Part shown: in pieces, positions 26,844-35,721 of the stretch
Numbering within the stretch: the first letter of the stretch is position 1
Layout: every line of letters starts with the position of its first letter
Source of the DNA: Sphingomonas sp. S2M10
GTDB taxonomy: Bacteria; Pseudomonadota; Alphaproteobacteria; Sphingomonadales; Sphingomonadaceae
NCBI RefSeq assembly: GCF_012650175.1
Contig: NZ_JAAILI010000077.1
Coordinates: 62,001-126,000 of the forward strand
DNA: 64,000 nt
Direction: 5' to 3'
Translations under genes and position numbers: made by a program
Notes under the pieces: generated by a model
The model's database searches: none
Told to the model about the DNA's origin: nothing
Seen by the model: only the letters and a program-made list of their open reading frames with translations

Positions 26844-27998
26844 TCAGGCGCGCGCGTCGCGCCATGCGCCAACGCGCGCGATCGCCTCGTCCAGCACCGC
26901 GTCCTCCTTGACGAAGCAGAAGCGGACGATGTTGGTCACCGGATCCTCGGCATAGAAGGCGGAAACCGGGATCGTCGCCACCTTTGCCTCCTCGACCAGG
27001 CGCTCGCTGAAGGTAACGTCGTCCATGGTCAGCCCGGAGGCGGCGAGGTCGACCGAAAGGAAATAGGTTGCGGCGCTGGGCAGGACGGTGAGGCCGGCCG
27101 CGGCAAGGCCGGTGGAGAGCCGGTCCCGCCCTGCCTGGAAACGGTGTCGAGCCTCCTGCACCCAGGCGTCCTGCGTGGCCATGCCTTCCGCCACCGCCCA
27201 TTGCAGGTTCGGCGCTGTGGTGAAGGTGAGGAACTGGTGAGCCTTGGCGAGCCCCCGCGCGATCGATGGCGCGGCACACATCCAGCCGACCTTGAAGCCG
27301 GTGAGCGCGAAGATCTTGCCCGCGCTGCCGATCTTGACCGTGCGCTCGCGCATGCCGGGAAAGCCGATCAGCGGCAGATGGCGCGCGCCGTCAAAGGTCA
27401 CATGCTCCCACACTTCGTCGCAGATTGCGATCAGGTCGTGCGCGACGCAGAAATCCGCCAGCATGGCGAGATCCTCGGCGCTGGTCATGGTGGCGGCAGG
27501 GTTGAGCGGGTTGTTGAGCAGGATCAGCCGGGTCTTCGCCGTCACTGCGGCTTCCAGCGCCGCGCGCTCGATCCGCCATTCGGGTGGCCGGAGCCGGACG
27601 AAGCGCGGAACGCCGCCGGCGCGCCGGATCAGCGGCACATAAGCGTCGTAGAGCGGCTGGAAGCACAGTACCTCGTCGCCTGGTTCGATCAGCGCGAGCA
27701 GCGCGGCGGCGAGCGCCTCGGTGGCGCCGGAGGTGACGATCACTTCCTCGGCGGCGAGGTTCAGGCCCTGATGCCGGGCGTAATGGTCCGCCACCGCCTG
27801 GCGGAGTTCGGGCAGTCCGGCCATGGGGGGATATTGGTTGGACTTGTGCAGCACGGCGTCTGCGGCGGCGGCGAGCACCGCCGCAGGCCCGCTACCGTCG
27901 GCGAAGCCCTGGCCGAGATTGATCGCGCCGTTCGCGCGGGCGCGGGCGGACATGGCTTCGAAGATGGTGGTGCCCATCGAAGAATAGATCGGGTTCAT
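26844..27998 (-). CDS. PLP-dependent class I aminotransferase (probable methionine-salvage or methionine aminotransferase)
   Basis: A 384-residue fold-type I aminotransferase with the PLP Lys K228 in KIGSAGKIFALTG, the NNPLNP substrate loop and the terminal Arg in NIVRFCF. It resembles E. coli YbdL and kynurenine/methionine aminotransferases. Its stop is 4 bases from the mtnA stop on the opposite strand, so it probably does the last salvage step, amination of 2-keto-4-methylthiobutyrate to methionine. That role is inferred from position; aspartate- or kynurenine-type activity is possible. Confidence 0.88.
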   Translation of the reverse strand: MNPIYSSMGTTIFEAMSARARANGAINLGQGFADGSGPAAVLAAAADAVLHKSNQYPPMAGLPELRQAVADHYARHQGLNLAAEEVIVTSGATEALAAALLALIEPGDEVLCFQPLYDAYVPLIRRAGGVPRFVRLRPPEWRIERAALEAAVTAKTRLILLNNPLNPAATMTSAEDLAMLADFCVAHDLIAICDEVWEHVTFDGARHLPLIGFPGMRERTVKIGSAGKIFALTGFKVGWMCAAPSIARGLAKAHQFLTFTTAPNLQWAVAEGMATQDAWVQEARHRFQAGRDRLSTGLAAAGLTVLPSAATYFLSVDLAASGLTMDDVTFSERLVEEAKVATIPVSAFYAEDPVTNIVRFCFVKEDAVLDEAIARVGAWRDARA

Positions 27999-28097
27999 CG
28001 CAGACAGCTATTGCGGAGGATGGATGCGCCTTGCAAGCCAAGGGGTAATCGCCGCATGGTGCGGGCGGTTGATGACCGCGTGTGTCGAAGGAAGAAG

Positions 28098-28337
28098 ATG
28101 AGCAAGAATCCGCCCGTGCCCGCTGAATCGCAGTCGCCCTATCCCATCGCCGAAGCGCCGCATACGGGCGAGGGGGAAGGGGAGGCGCTCGCCGTCGCCA
28201 AGGAAATGGCCGATGCAGCGCGCCGGCGCATGCCCAGCACCCGCCAGATCGGCATGGGCGCAGCGATCGGCATCGGCTCGGCGGCGATTGTTGCGGGACT
28301 CCTCTACTGGAAGGGCGGTCGCAAGGACCGCAAGTAA
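28098..28337 (+). CDS. small single-helix membrane protein, 79 aa
   Basis: A 79-residue protein starting at ATG 28098 behind GAAGGAAGAAG. The N-terminal half is polar and Pro-rich. Residues about 52-68 (GMGAAIGIGSAAIVAGLL) form one membrane helix, and the C-terminus is basic (KGGRKDRK), giving an N-out/C-in or tail-anchored topology. I do not know the family. A small inverted repeat followed by CTTTTT (28333-28351) overlaps the stop and may be its terminator. Confidence 0.7.
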   Translation: MSKNPPVPAESQSPYPIAEAPHTGEGEGEALAVAKEMADAARRRMPSTRQIGMGAAIGIGSAAIVAGLLYWKGGRKDRK

Positions 28338-28650
28338 CAGGTTACTCTTTTTCGGCAGCACGGCGGTGTCAGTGGCACCATGCTGCCGGTAGCGCACTCC
28401 CTGCGTACGAGCATCGGCTTGACGCATGTACCACCGTGCGCCGATGCTGCTGGCGTGGCGATCCTCTCCGCCAGTGCGCGATTCGTCCCGTCGGCAAGAT
28501 GCGATGCATGCCCCCGCGGGCTGCCGCTACCAATGTCGCTCGCCTGCGCTATACGCGGTTCTACGGTGGATTGTTTCTGCGCTCGGTGACCGATCGGTAA
28601 GAGATCGTTCCTATAATGCGATAAACCACAGACCGGGAACGGGATTGGGA
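28338..28650. other. intergenic stretch without a supported gene
   Basis: Reading frames here have no recognisable family or convincing start. The only signal I see is a TATAAT at 28612-28617, a good -10 box with no clean -35 at 16-18 bases (GTGACC lies 20 bases before). It may drive the micro-ORFs and the chemoreceptor that follow. Confidence 0.4.
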
Positions 28651-28749
28651 ATGCGCATGGGTCATCGTCTTCTTGCCATTGTCGGCACCGTCGCGGCGCT
28701 TTCTGCCGCGGCGTCTGCGCGCCCGGCAACGGCATCGCGATGCGCCTGA
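28651..28749 (+). CDS. micro-ORF with signal-peptide-like sequence, 32 aa
   Basis: A 32-codon frame from ATG 28651 to TGA 28747. The product has a basic start (MRMGHR), a hydrophobic core and an ASA-RP cleavage-like site, so it looks like a bare signal peptide. Its end overlaps the next micro-ORF, which starts at 28740. It may be a leader peptide or the remnant of a secreted protein gene. Coding is uncertain. Confidence 0.25.
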   Translation: MRMGHRLLAIVGTVAALSAAASARPATASRCA

Positions 28750-28856
28750 TCCCCTCCCTCCTCTTCATTTCGGCGATCGGTTCGGCTCCAGCGCAGGCCG
28801 CGATCGACACCAGCATGTTCGGGCGCGCCAAAAGGTATCGGAAAGACCAGCAATGA
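28740..28856 (+). CDS. micro-ORF, putative secreted peptide of 38 aa overlapping the chemoreceptor start
   Basis: A 38-codon frame from ATG 28740 to TGA 28854. Residues 1-20 form a good signal peptide ending APAQA; the mature part would be an 18-residue basic peptide ending RYRKDQQ. Its stop overlaps the ATG of the chemoreceptor (ATGA), the layout of translational coupling. I recognise no family. It could be a regulatory leader, a decayed gene, or a real exported peptide. Confidence 0.35.
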   Translation: MRLIPSLLFISAIGSAPAQAAIDTSMFGRAKRYRKDQQ

Positions 28857-30715
28857 TTGCATCGATGAAAATTCCGAGGAAGCTCGCACTGTCGTTTCTG
28901 CTGATCTGTGCATCGGCGGCGATCGTGATGATCGTGTTCTTCATGAACATCTCGATGATCCGTTCGGTTACCGACAAGAACAACCTCAGCCAGCAGATCC
29001 ATTCGAAGGCGCTGACGCTGGAAACCGCGTTGCTGCGCCAGAACAGCCAGTTGCGTGGCTTCCTTGTCACCGCCGATCCGACCTACCTGAAGTCGTATGA
29101 CGAAGGTCGCACGGAGTATGACGAGACCTCGGCCGAACTGGAGAAGCTGCTCACCGATCCGGCGCTGCTGGAAGCGCTGCGCAAGTCGCGTACCGAAACG
29201 CTGTCGTGGCGCGAGAAATGGGGCGACCGGCTGATCGCGGACGTCAAGGCCGGCAGGCGCGAGGAAGCGCAGGCGCAGGTTCGCGGCGCCGGCAAGGCGG
29301 TGCTGGTCTCCGCCGCGGTGCTGCCGCTGCGCGCGATCAAGGATGCGCAGGCCGAGGCGATCGAAAAGAATTCGGAGCGCCAGGAGGGCGCGATCGCTAC
29401 GGCGACCACCGTGCTGATCATCGGCGCGATCGCGCTGATCGGCATCGCGATCGGCCTTGCCGTCACGCTCAGCAGCATCATCGCCCGTCCGATCAGCCAA
29501 CTCACCCGCACCATGGCGGATCTGGCCGCGGGCCGGAACCATGTCGAAGTGCCGGCCACCACGCGCGGCGACGAACTGGGCGACATGGCCCGCGCGGTGC
29601 TGGTGTTCCGCGACGCGGCGCTCGCCAAGGAAGCATCGGACGCTGCCAGCGCCAAGGCCGAGGCTACGCAGAAGATGGTCGTCGAGACCGTGTCCTCCCA
29701 CCTCGCCGAGCTGGCACAGGGCAATCTGACGGCGCAGATCACCGCGGAGTTCCCGGGTGAGTACAGCGCCGTGAAGACCAACTTCAACGGCGCGCTGACC
29801 AGCCTGCGCGAGCTGATCGCCTCCGTCATCGAGGCGACCACGTCGATCCGCACCGGTTCGAACGAGATCGCCCAGGCCAGCGAGGATCTTGCCCGCCGGA
29901 CCGAAGCCAATGCCGCCAGCCTGGAAGAGACGGCCGCCGCCGTCACCCAGATGGACCAGCGCCTGAAGGCGACCGCTGCGGCCGCCGGCCGCACCGTCGA
30001 GCGCGCCGACGGGACGATGGCGACGGTCGACAACGGCCGCTCGACCGCCGACGAAGCAGTGCAGGCGATGACCCGCGTGTCGGACAGCGCCAAGGGCATC
30101 GACAGCGTCATCGAGGGCCTCGACAAGATCGCCTTCCAGACTCGCGTTCTCGCGATGAACGCGGCGGTGGAAGCCGGTCGTGCGGGCGAGGCCGGTCGCG
30201 GCTTCGCGGTCGTCGCCGATCTCGTTTCCGCCCTGGCCATGCGCGCCGAAGAGGAAGCCGGCCGCGCGCGCGACCAGCTCACCGCGACGCAGAGCGACAT
30301 CGTCACGGCGGTGCAGGCCGTGCAGCGGGTAGATGGCGCGCTGGCCGACATTTCCAATGGCGTCGGCGAAGTGCACCAGCTGCTCGGCAACATGGCGTCG
30401 GACAACAATGCCCAGTCCAGCGCCGTCACCGAGATCAGCGCCGCCCTCGGCTCGATGGACCAGTCGACCCAGCAGAATGCGGCGATGGTGGAAGAAACCT
30501 CGGCGGCTGCGCGCAATCTGGCGAGCGAGGTCAGCGTCCTGTCGGAGCAGGCCAGCCGCTTCAACGTGGGCACCGGCGGCGGCATGCCGATGGCGACCTC
30601 GCGCGTGGCGGCGTCGCGGTTCAATGGCGGCAGCGTGAAGCCGCTGCCGGCCGCCGCGGTCTCCGCGCTGGTGCGCAGCAACGGCGCGGCCGACGACGAC
30701 TGGCAGAGCTTCTGA
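28853..30715 (+). CDS. methyl-accepting chemotaxis protein
   Basis: A 620-residue receptor. TM1 spans residues about 11-33, followed by a periplasmic helical sensor of CHASE3-like type (LRGFLVTADPTYLKSYDEGR) and TM2 at about 188-212. A HAMP domain (ARPISQLTRTMADLAAG) follows, then a second HAMP-like unit (LAELAQGNLTAQI) and the signalling hairpin. The hairpin tip reads FQTRVLAMNAAVEAGRAGEAG, where most receptors have FQTNLLALNAA, and the usual SEVRALAQRS is DLVSALAMRA. The C-terminus ends DDDWQSF, a possible CheR/CheB tether. GGAAAGA precedes ATG 28853. No che genes are nearby; the ligand is unknown. Confidence 0.93.
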   Translation: MIASMKIPRKLALSFLLICASAAIVMIVFFMNISMIRSVTDKNNLSQQIHSKALTLETALLRQNSQLRGFLVTADPTYLKSYDEGRTEYDETSAELEKLLTDPALLEALRKSRTETLSWREKWGDRLIADVKAGRREEAQAQVRGAGKAVLVSAAVLPLRAIKDAQAEAIEKNSERQEGAIATATTVLIIGAIALIGIAIGLAVTLSSIIARPISQLTRTMADLAAGRNHVEVPATTRGDELGDMARAVLVFRDAALAKEASDAASAKAEATQKMVVETVSSHLAELAQGNLTAQITAEFPGEYSAVKTNFNGALTSLRELIASVIEATTSIRTGSNEIAQASEDLARRTEANAASLEETAAAVTQMDQRLKATAAAAGRTVERADGTMATVDNGRSTADEAVQAMTRVSDSAKGIDSVIEGLDKIAFQTRVLAMNAAVEAGRAGEAGRGFAVVADLVSALAMRAEEEAGRARDQLTATQSDIVTAVQAVQRVDGALADISNGVGEVHQLLGNMASDNNAQSSAVTEISAALGSMDQSTQQNAAMVEETSAAARNLASEVSVLSEQASRFNVGTGGGMPMATSRVAASRFNGGSVKPLPAAAVSALVRSNGAADDDWQSF

Positions 30716-30742
30716 GACCAGAAGTACCGGAAGCTCCGGTGC

Positions 30743-30774
30743 GGCCGTTCGATCCGATTGCGAATCGAACGGCC
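30743..30774 (+). terminator. hairpin after the chemoreceptor gene
   Basis: Perfect 11-bp stem (30743-30753 with 30764-30774) with a 10-base loop, about 28 bases after the stop. It is not followed by a T run. Confidence 0.5.
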
Positions 30775-30822
30775 CTCGGGCGACAAGATGCGACGCGGCA
30801 ATTTCTGCCCGGGAAAATGGTA

Positions 30823-31866
30823 ATGAACATGATCGCTCCCCGGACGGGCATTGCGGAGATAGCGCGCATGGCGCGGGTGGCGGTGGATCTGGGCTCGCCC
30901 TTCATCGGCGCGGTACTAGCCGCCGGCCTCCGCCAGCTGGGCCGTGGTCCCCACAGCGAGGCGGTGATCGCTCACTGGGAAGGCGACCCTGCTTCGGCGG
31001 CCCTGGCGATGCGCTTCAACGCCGCGCTGCACTTCCTTGCCCGCCGCGGCAATCCGCCGGCGCTGGCGGCGCTCTATCGCCACGAGCATGATGATTTTGA
31101 CAGGGCGATCGGCGAGGCGCTGGCCGCCGAGGACGACCTGATCGCGGGCTTTCTTCGCCGCACGCCACAGACCAACGAGGTCGGACGCTCGGGCGCGATC
31201 GTCGCCGCGCTGATGCAGGTCCGCCGCCGCTTCGGCTTGCCGTTCGAGCTGCTCGAGATCGGCTCGAGCTGCGGCCTCAACCTCAATCTCGGCCGCTACG
31301 GCTTCGATCTCGGCGGGGTTCTTGCGGGCGACCGCCAGTCGCCGGTGCAGGTCGCGCCGGATTGGCACGGCCCGGCGCCGCAGCCCGCCCCGCTGGAAGT
31401 CGTTTCCGCGCGCGGCGTGGACCTGAATCCGCTCAGCGCCGCGGATCCTGCGACTTGCGAGCGGCTGATGGCCTATATCTTCGCCGACCAGCCGGCACGG
31501 CTGCACCGGCTGGAGGAAGCGCTGGGCATGGCGCGGCGGCATCCGCCCGAAATCGAGAAGGGGGACGCCTCGGAATGGCTCGCCCGCCAGCTGGCCGAAC
31601 CGCAGACGGCGGGGGTCTGTCGCGTGGTTATGCACTCGATGGTGCTACAGTATCTGCCGCCGCGCGACCGCGCCGCGGTGGTGGCGATGATCCAGGATGC
31701 CGGCCGGTACGCGACCCCGGAACGTCCGCTCGCCTGGGTCGGCTTCGAGTGGACGGAGACGCGCAGCGAGGTGCGGCTGTCGCTCAGCTGGTTTCCCGGC
31801 GGCGAGGAACGTCGCGTGCTGGCTACCTGCCACCCCTATGGCAATTCGGTGGATTGGCGCGGCTAG
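30823..31866 (+). CDS. DUF2332 family protein
   Basis: A 347-residue soluble protein of the DUF2332 family, whose function is not known. Family marks include [15 protein letters not shown], the [14 protein letters not shown] segment, which looks like a methyltransferase-type nucleotide loop, and the C-terminal [14 protein letters not shown] and [10 protein letters not shown] motifs. The start may be ATG 30817, 30823 or 30829; 30823 has GGGAAA six bases upstream. It is convergent with pncB, and the two stops share the four bases CTAG. Confidence 0.85.
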   Translation: MNMIAPRTGIAEIARMARVAVDLGSPFIGAVLAAGLRQLGRGPHSEAVIAHWEGDPASAALAMRFNAALHFLARRGNPPALAALYRHEHDDFDRAIGEALAAEDDLIAGFLRRTPQTNEVGRSGAIVAALMQVRRRFGLPFELLEIGSSCGLNLNLGRYGFDLGGVLAGDRQSPVQVAPDWHGPAPQPAPLEVVSARGVDLNPLSAADPATCERLMAYIFADQPARLHRLEEALGMARRHPPEIEKGDASEWLARQLAEPQTAGVCRVVMHSMVLQYLPPRDRAAVVAMIQDAGRYATPERPLAWVGFEWTETRSEVRLSLSWFPGGEERRVLATCHPYGNSVDWRG

Positions 31867-33167
31867 ACCTGCACCGCCTGTTCGGTACGCCCCGCGTCGC
31901 CGAACACGCGGAGGTAGCGTGCGATCTCGGTCGGTTCTCCGGTTGCCTTGGCCGGATTGTCCGACAGCTTGACCGCCGGCCGGCCGTTCGCCGCCACCAC
32001 CTTGCATACCAGCGAGATCGGCTCGAGCCCGGCCTCGCCATCGGGATCGCAGCCGCGGAAATCGTTGGTGAGGTTGGTGCCCCAGCCGAAGCTCATCCGT
32101 ACGCGGCCATTGAAGTGGCGATAGGTCGCCTCGATGGATTCGACGTCCATCCCGTCCGAGAAGATCAGCAGCTTCTCGCGCGGGTCGCGGCCATGCGCCT
32201 GCCACCAGCGCAGGATCTGCTCGCCGCCGGGAATGGGCGGCGCGCTGTCCGGGCGGAAACCGGTCCAGTCTGCAACCCAGTCGGGCGCGCGGGCGAGGAA
32301 GGAGGTGGTGCCGAACGCATCGGGCAGGGCGATCAGCAGGTTGCCGGCATAATGCGCACGCCATTGCTCGAGCACGCGGTAGGGCGCGTCGGCCAGGCTC
32401 GCATCATCGGGCGCAAGCGCGGCCTCCACCATCGGCAGCTCGTGCGCGTTGGTGCCGATCGCCTCCAGATCGGCATCCATCGCCAGCAGCACGTTGGAGG
32501 TGCCGATGAAGCGATGGCCGAGCCCCTCCTTCAGCGCCTCCACGCACCAGCGCTGCCAGAGGAAGCCATGGCGGCGACGGGTGCCGAAATCCGAAAGCAC
32601 CAGGTCGGGCAGGTGGCGCAGCCGCTCCACCTTGTCCCACAGCTTGGCCTTGGCGCGGGCATAGAGCACATCGAGCGCGAACCGGTCGCGACCCCGCATC
32701 GCCGCGCGCGAGCGTAGTTCGTTGACGATGGTGAGCGCCGGGATCTCCCACATCGTCGTGTGGGTCCAGGGGCCGTGGAAGTGCAGCACGAACTGGCCGT
32801 CGCGGCGCTCCAGTTCATAGGGCGGCAGCTGGAAATCCGCGAGCCAGGCGATGAAATCGGGCGCGAACATCTGGGTCTTGCCGTAAAAGCTGTTGCCGGC
32901 GAGCCAGATGCGCTCCTTCTTGGTGAAGCGCAGCGTGCGGGCATGATCGAGCTGGGCGCGCAGTTCGCCCTCGTCGATCACGTCGGCCAGCCGCACCGAC
33001 CTGGTGCGGTTGATCAGCGAGAAGGTAACCTGCGTCTCGGCATGCAGCCGCCGGATCATCTGAAGCATCAGCAGCTTGTAAAAATCGGTATCGAGCAGGC
33101 TGCGGACGATCGGGTCGAGCCGGAAGTTATGATTGTAGGTCCGGCTCGCAATGTCGGTGAAGGTCAT
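31863..33167 (-). CDS. pncB: nicotinate phosphoribosyltransferase
   Basis: PncB joins nicotinate to PRPP, with ATP hydrolysis, to give nicotinate mononucleotide in the NAD salvage (Preiss-Handler) pathway. The 434-residue product is of normal length. [13 protein letters not shown] is at the N-terminus, the phosphorylated active-site His is expected in the [10 protein letters not shown] region, and [20 protein letters not shown] and [10 protein letters not shown] belong to the PRPP-binding core. It starts 9 bases after the outer-membrane factor gene ends on the same strand, so it may also be read from the efflux operon. Confidence 0.96.
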   Translation of the reverse strand: MTFTDIASRTYNHNFRLDPIVRSLLDTDFYKLLMLQMIRRLHAETQVTFSLINRTRSVRLADVIDEGELRAQLDHARTLRFTKKERIWLAGNSFYGKTQMFAPDFIAWLADFQLPPYELERRDGQFVLHFHGPWTHTTMWEIPALTIVNELRSRAAMRGRDRFALDVLYARAKAKLWDKVERLRHLPDLVLSDFGTRRRHGFLWQRWCVEALKEGLGHRFIGTSNVLLAMDADLEAIGTNAHELPMVEAALAPDDASLADAPYRVLEQWRAHYAGNLLIALPDAFGTTSFLARAPDWVADWTGFRPDSAPPIPGGEQILRWWQAHGRDPREKLLIFSDGMDVESIEATYRHFNGRVRMSFGWGTNLTNDFRGCDPDGEAGLEPISLVCKVVAANGRPAVKLSDNPAKATGEPTEIARYLRVFGDAGRTEQAVQV

Positions 33168-33176
33168 GAGCGCCCC

Positions 33177-34574
33177 TTATTCCCAACCGCCGCCGAGCGC
33201 GAGGAAGATCGCGATCTGATCGTCGGGCAGGCGGGCCTGCGCGGTGGCGTAGCTCGCCTCCGCCTGCGCGAGGCTGCTCTGCGCTTGGAGCAACGCGAGG
33301 AAATCGCTGCGCCCGAAGCGGAACAGCCTGCCCGCCTGGTCCGCCGCCGTCGCCGCGCTGTCCCGCGCCTGGCGGAGCGCTTCGGCCTGGTCGCGGTCCC
33401 GCGCATAGGTCTCCAGCGCGATTTCGGTATCGCGTAGCGCGCCGAGCACGGTAGAATCGAACCTGGCGACATCGGCTTCCACCTGCGCGCCGGCGGCATC
33501 GATCCGGGCACGGACGGCAGGGCGATTGGGGAAGCTCCAGCTGATCAGCGGGCCGAGGCTGAAGCCGAACGCGCTGGGGCTGCCGAGCTTGTCGAGCGCG
33601 CCGCTGAGCCCGGCCGAGCCGCCCAGGCTGATCTGGGGGTAAAGGTCCGCGGTGGCGACGCCGATGCGGGCGGTATCGCCGGCGATCACGCGCTCGGCCT
33701 GGCGAATGTCCGGCCGGCGGCGGATCAACGCGGCGCCGTCGCCCACGGGCATCGGCCGGGGCAGGCTGGGCAGCGCAGCGCAGCTTTCGACCTCGCGCGG
33801 ATAGTCCGCGGCGGGGCGGCCGAGCAGGGCCGCGAGCGTGTAGAGCCCGGCGCGGCGCTGGGCGGCGAAGACCGGCAGATTTGCCTCACTGGTCTGCACC
33901 GCGGCCTGCGCGCGGGTGACGTCGAAGGCGGTGCCACGCCCGGCGCGCTGCAGCCGCTGGGTCGCGCCGAAGGTCTGGCGCTGGATCGCGACAATGCGCT
34001 GGGTGGCGGCAAGCCGGAAATTGGCGGCACAGACATCGGCATAGGCGCGGGCGGTGGCGGCGGCGACGCTGATGCGGACGGCGTCGCGCGCGGCGGCCAC
34101 CGCATCCCGGTCCGCCAGGCTTGCCTCGATCGCGCGGGCGATCTTGCCGCGCACGTCGAGCGGATAGCCAACCGAAATGCCGAGATCGTAGCCGAGCGTG
34201 CCGGGCAGGGTGGCGCCGGTGCCCGACGGCCGCGCCAGCGTGCCGCCGCCGGACAGGTCGGTGGTCAGCTGGCGTTCGGCCTCGGCCTGGCGGACCACGG
34301 CCTCGGCGCGGCGAAGATTTGCGTCGGCGGCGCGCAGGTCGGCATTGGCGCCGAGCGCCTCCGCGACCAGCGTGTCGAGCCGCGGATCGGCATAGAGGCG
34401 CCACCAATGATCGGGGAGTGGCGCATCGGAGAAGGCGGCATTCCGCGCCGACAGGAAGGCGCCGGTGGCCGACGGCGCGCTGGCCGGACCGTTGACCGGC
34501 GGGTGATAGTCCGGGCCGGCGCGGGTACAGCCGGCGATCAGCGCAAGTGCGGCGAGAAGCGGGAGCCGGCGCAT
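33177..34574 (-). CDS. NodT-family outer membrane efflux lipoprotein
   Basis: A 465-residue TolC-like outer-membrane channel for tripartite efflux. The signal peptide ends in a lipobox with C16 (LALIAGC), so it is lipid-anchored. The two repeated OEP coiled-coil regions follow (about residues 60-250 and 265-455), with PDIRQAERVIAG and the repeat starts DHWWRLYADPRLDTLV typical of the NodT group. ATG 34574 lies 2 bases after the HlyD stop, so this is the last gene of the efflux set. Longer frames on this strand lack the signal peptide. Confidence 0.93.
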   Translation of the reverse strand: MRRLPLLAALALIAGCTRAGPDYHPPVNGPASAPSATGAFLSARNAAFSDAPLPDHWWRLYADPRLDTLVAEALGANADLRAADANLRRAEAVVRQAEAERQLTTDLSGGGTLARPSGTGATLPGTLGYDLGISVGYPLDVRGKIARAIEASLADRDAVAAARDAVRISVAAATARAYADVCAANFRLAATQRIVAIQRQTFGATQRLQRAGRGTAFDVTRAQAAVQTSEANLPVFAAQRRAGLYTLAALLGRPAADYPREVESCAALPSLPRPMPVGDGAALIRRRPDIRQAERVIAGDTARIGVATADLYPQISLGGSAGLSGALDKLGSPSAFGFSLGPLISWSFPNRPAVRARIDAAGAQVEADVARFDSTVLGALRDTEIALETYARDRDQAEALRQARDSAATAADQAGRLFRFGRSDFLALLQAQSSLAQAEASYATAQARLPDDQIAIFLALGGGWE

Positions 34575-34576
34575 GA

Positions 34577-35509
34577 TCAACGCGCCTCGGCGGAGGCGGA
34601 CGGCGCCGGCGCTGTCGGGCGAACGGCGAGCGGCTGTGCGGTGGCGTTCGGCTGTACCGTCACCGTCGCCGTGCGGCCCGCGATCAGGCGGACGTCGGGC
34701 GGCACCCGGGTAAGCTTCACGCGCACCGGGATGCGCTGCGCCAGGCGCACCCAGGTAAAGGTGGGATCGACGTTCGGCAGCAGATTGCCCGCGTCGCTGC
34801 GGGTGGTGTCGTTGATACCGGCAGCGATGCTCTCGACGACGCCGTAGAGCATCCGCGGCTCGCCCATCAGCTGTACCGTCACCGGCGCGCCGATCCGGAT
34901 GCTGGTCAGCTTCGTCTCCTCGAAATAGCCTTCGACGCGGATGCTGTCGGCATCGATCAGCGCCATCGCCTGCTGACCGGCCGCGACATAGTCGCCGGGG
35001 TGCAGATCGAGATTGGTCACCGTGCCGTTGACCGAGGCCTTCACCCGGGTGCGCGCGACGTTCAACTCGGCGCTCTGCACCGTGGTGAGCGCCTGGGCCA
35101 GCGCGGCCTGGGCGGTGGCCACGCGTGCGACATTCTGCTCGTGAGTCTCGGCGGCGACGAGATTGCCGAGCGCAAGGTCGCGTCGTGCCTCGCGCTGCGC
35201 CTGATGGAGCGTCGCACGGGCGCTTGCCACGCTGGCACGCGCCTGGGCGAGTGCCAGCGCATAGCGCGGCTGGTCGATCACGAAGAGCAGATCGCCCGCC
35301 TTCACCTGCTGGTTGTCGCGTACTGCTACCGCGGTGACGAGGCCGGCGATATCCGGCGTCACGCGCACCACATCCGCCCGCACGCGGCCGTCCCGCGTCC
35401 ACGGGCTGCGCGCATAATGCTGCCACAACCACAATGCGACGAAGGCGGCGACGACCACGATCAGGATCGTCGCGGCACTGCGGCCAAGGGCAGGGAGGTA
35501 GCGTTTCAT
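34577..35509 (-). CDS. HlyD/EmrA-type periplasmic adaptor subunit
   Basis: A 310-residue membrane-fusion protein that connects the inner-membrane FUSC component to the outer-membrane channel. One membrane helix (about residues 12-30) is followed by the barrel-sandwich halves (RVTPDIAGLVTAVAV and RVKASVNGTVTNLDL), a helical hairpin between them, and a beta-barrel with YFEETKLTSIRIG. This is the AaeA-like pattern. The start ATG 35509 overlaps the DUF1656 stop (ATGA). Pro/Ala-rich residues end the protein. Confidence 0.94.
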   Translation of the reverse strand: MKRYLPALGRSAATILIVVVAAFVALWLWQHYARSPWTRDGRVRADVVRVTPDIAGLVTAVAVRDNQQVKAGDLLFVIDQPRYALALAQARASVASARATLHQAQREARRDLALGNLVAAETHEQNVARVATAQAALAQALTTVQSAELNVARTRVKASVNGTVTNLDLHPGDYVAAGQQAMALIDADSIRVEGYFEETKLTSIRIGAPVTVQLMGEPRMLYGVVESIAAGINDTTRSDAGNLLPNVDPTFTWVRLAQRIPVRVKLTRVPPDVRLIAGRTATVTVQPNATAQPLAVRPTAPAPSASAEAR

Positions 35510-35721
35510 GCGTGGAATCCGATCGAGGGGGTGGCCCAGGCGAGCAGGCCGAGCAGGAGGATGAAGAGGCACAGGTCGACAAGCGCGCGATAGGCAACGA
35601 AGCGATACAGCCCGAAGGCGTTGAGCAAGCGTGACAGCGCGATGGTCAGCAGCATGGCGAGGACGCCCAGCAGCAGCAGCGTGGGTACATAAACGCCATC
35701 GATCGCGACCTCCCCCGTCAC
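35506..35721 (-). CDS. DUF1656 small membrane protein (AaeX-like)
   Basis: A 71-residue inner-membrane protein with two helices (about residues 11-32 and 43-65), of the DUF1656/AaeX family. It is almost always found between the FUSC and HlyD genes of AaeAB-type efflux systems; its role in the complex is unknown. It starts with GTG overlapping the FUSC stop (GTGA) and ends overlapping the HlyD start. Confidence 0.88.
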   Translation of the reverse strand: MTGEVAIDGVYVPTLLLLGVLAMLLTIALSRLLNAFGLYRFVAYRALVDLCLFILLLGLLAWATPSIGFHA

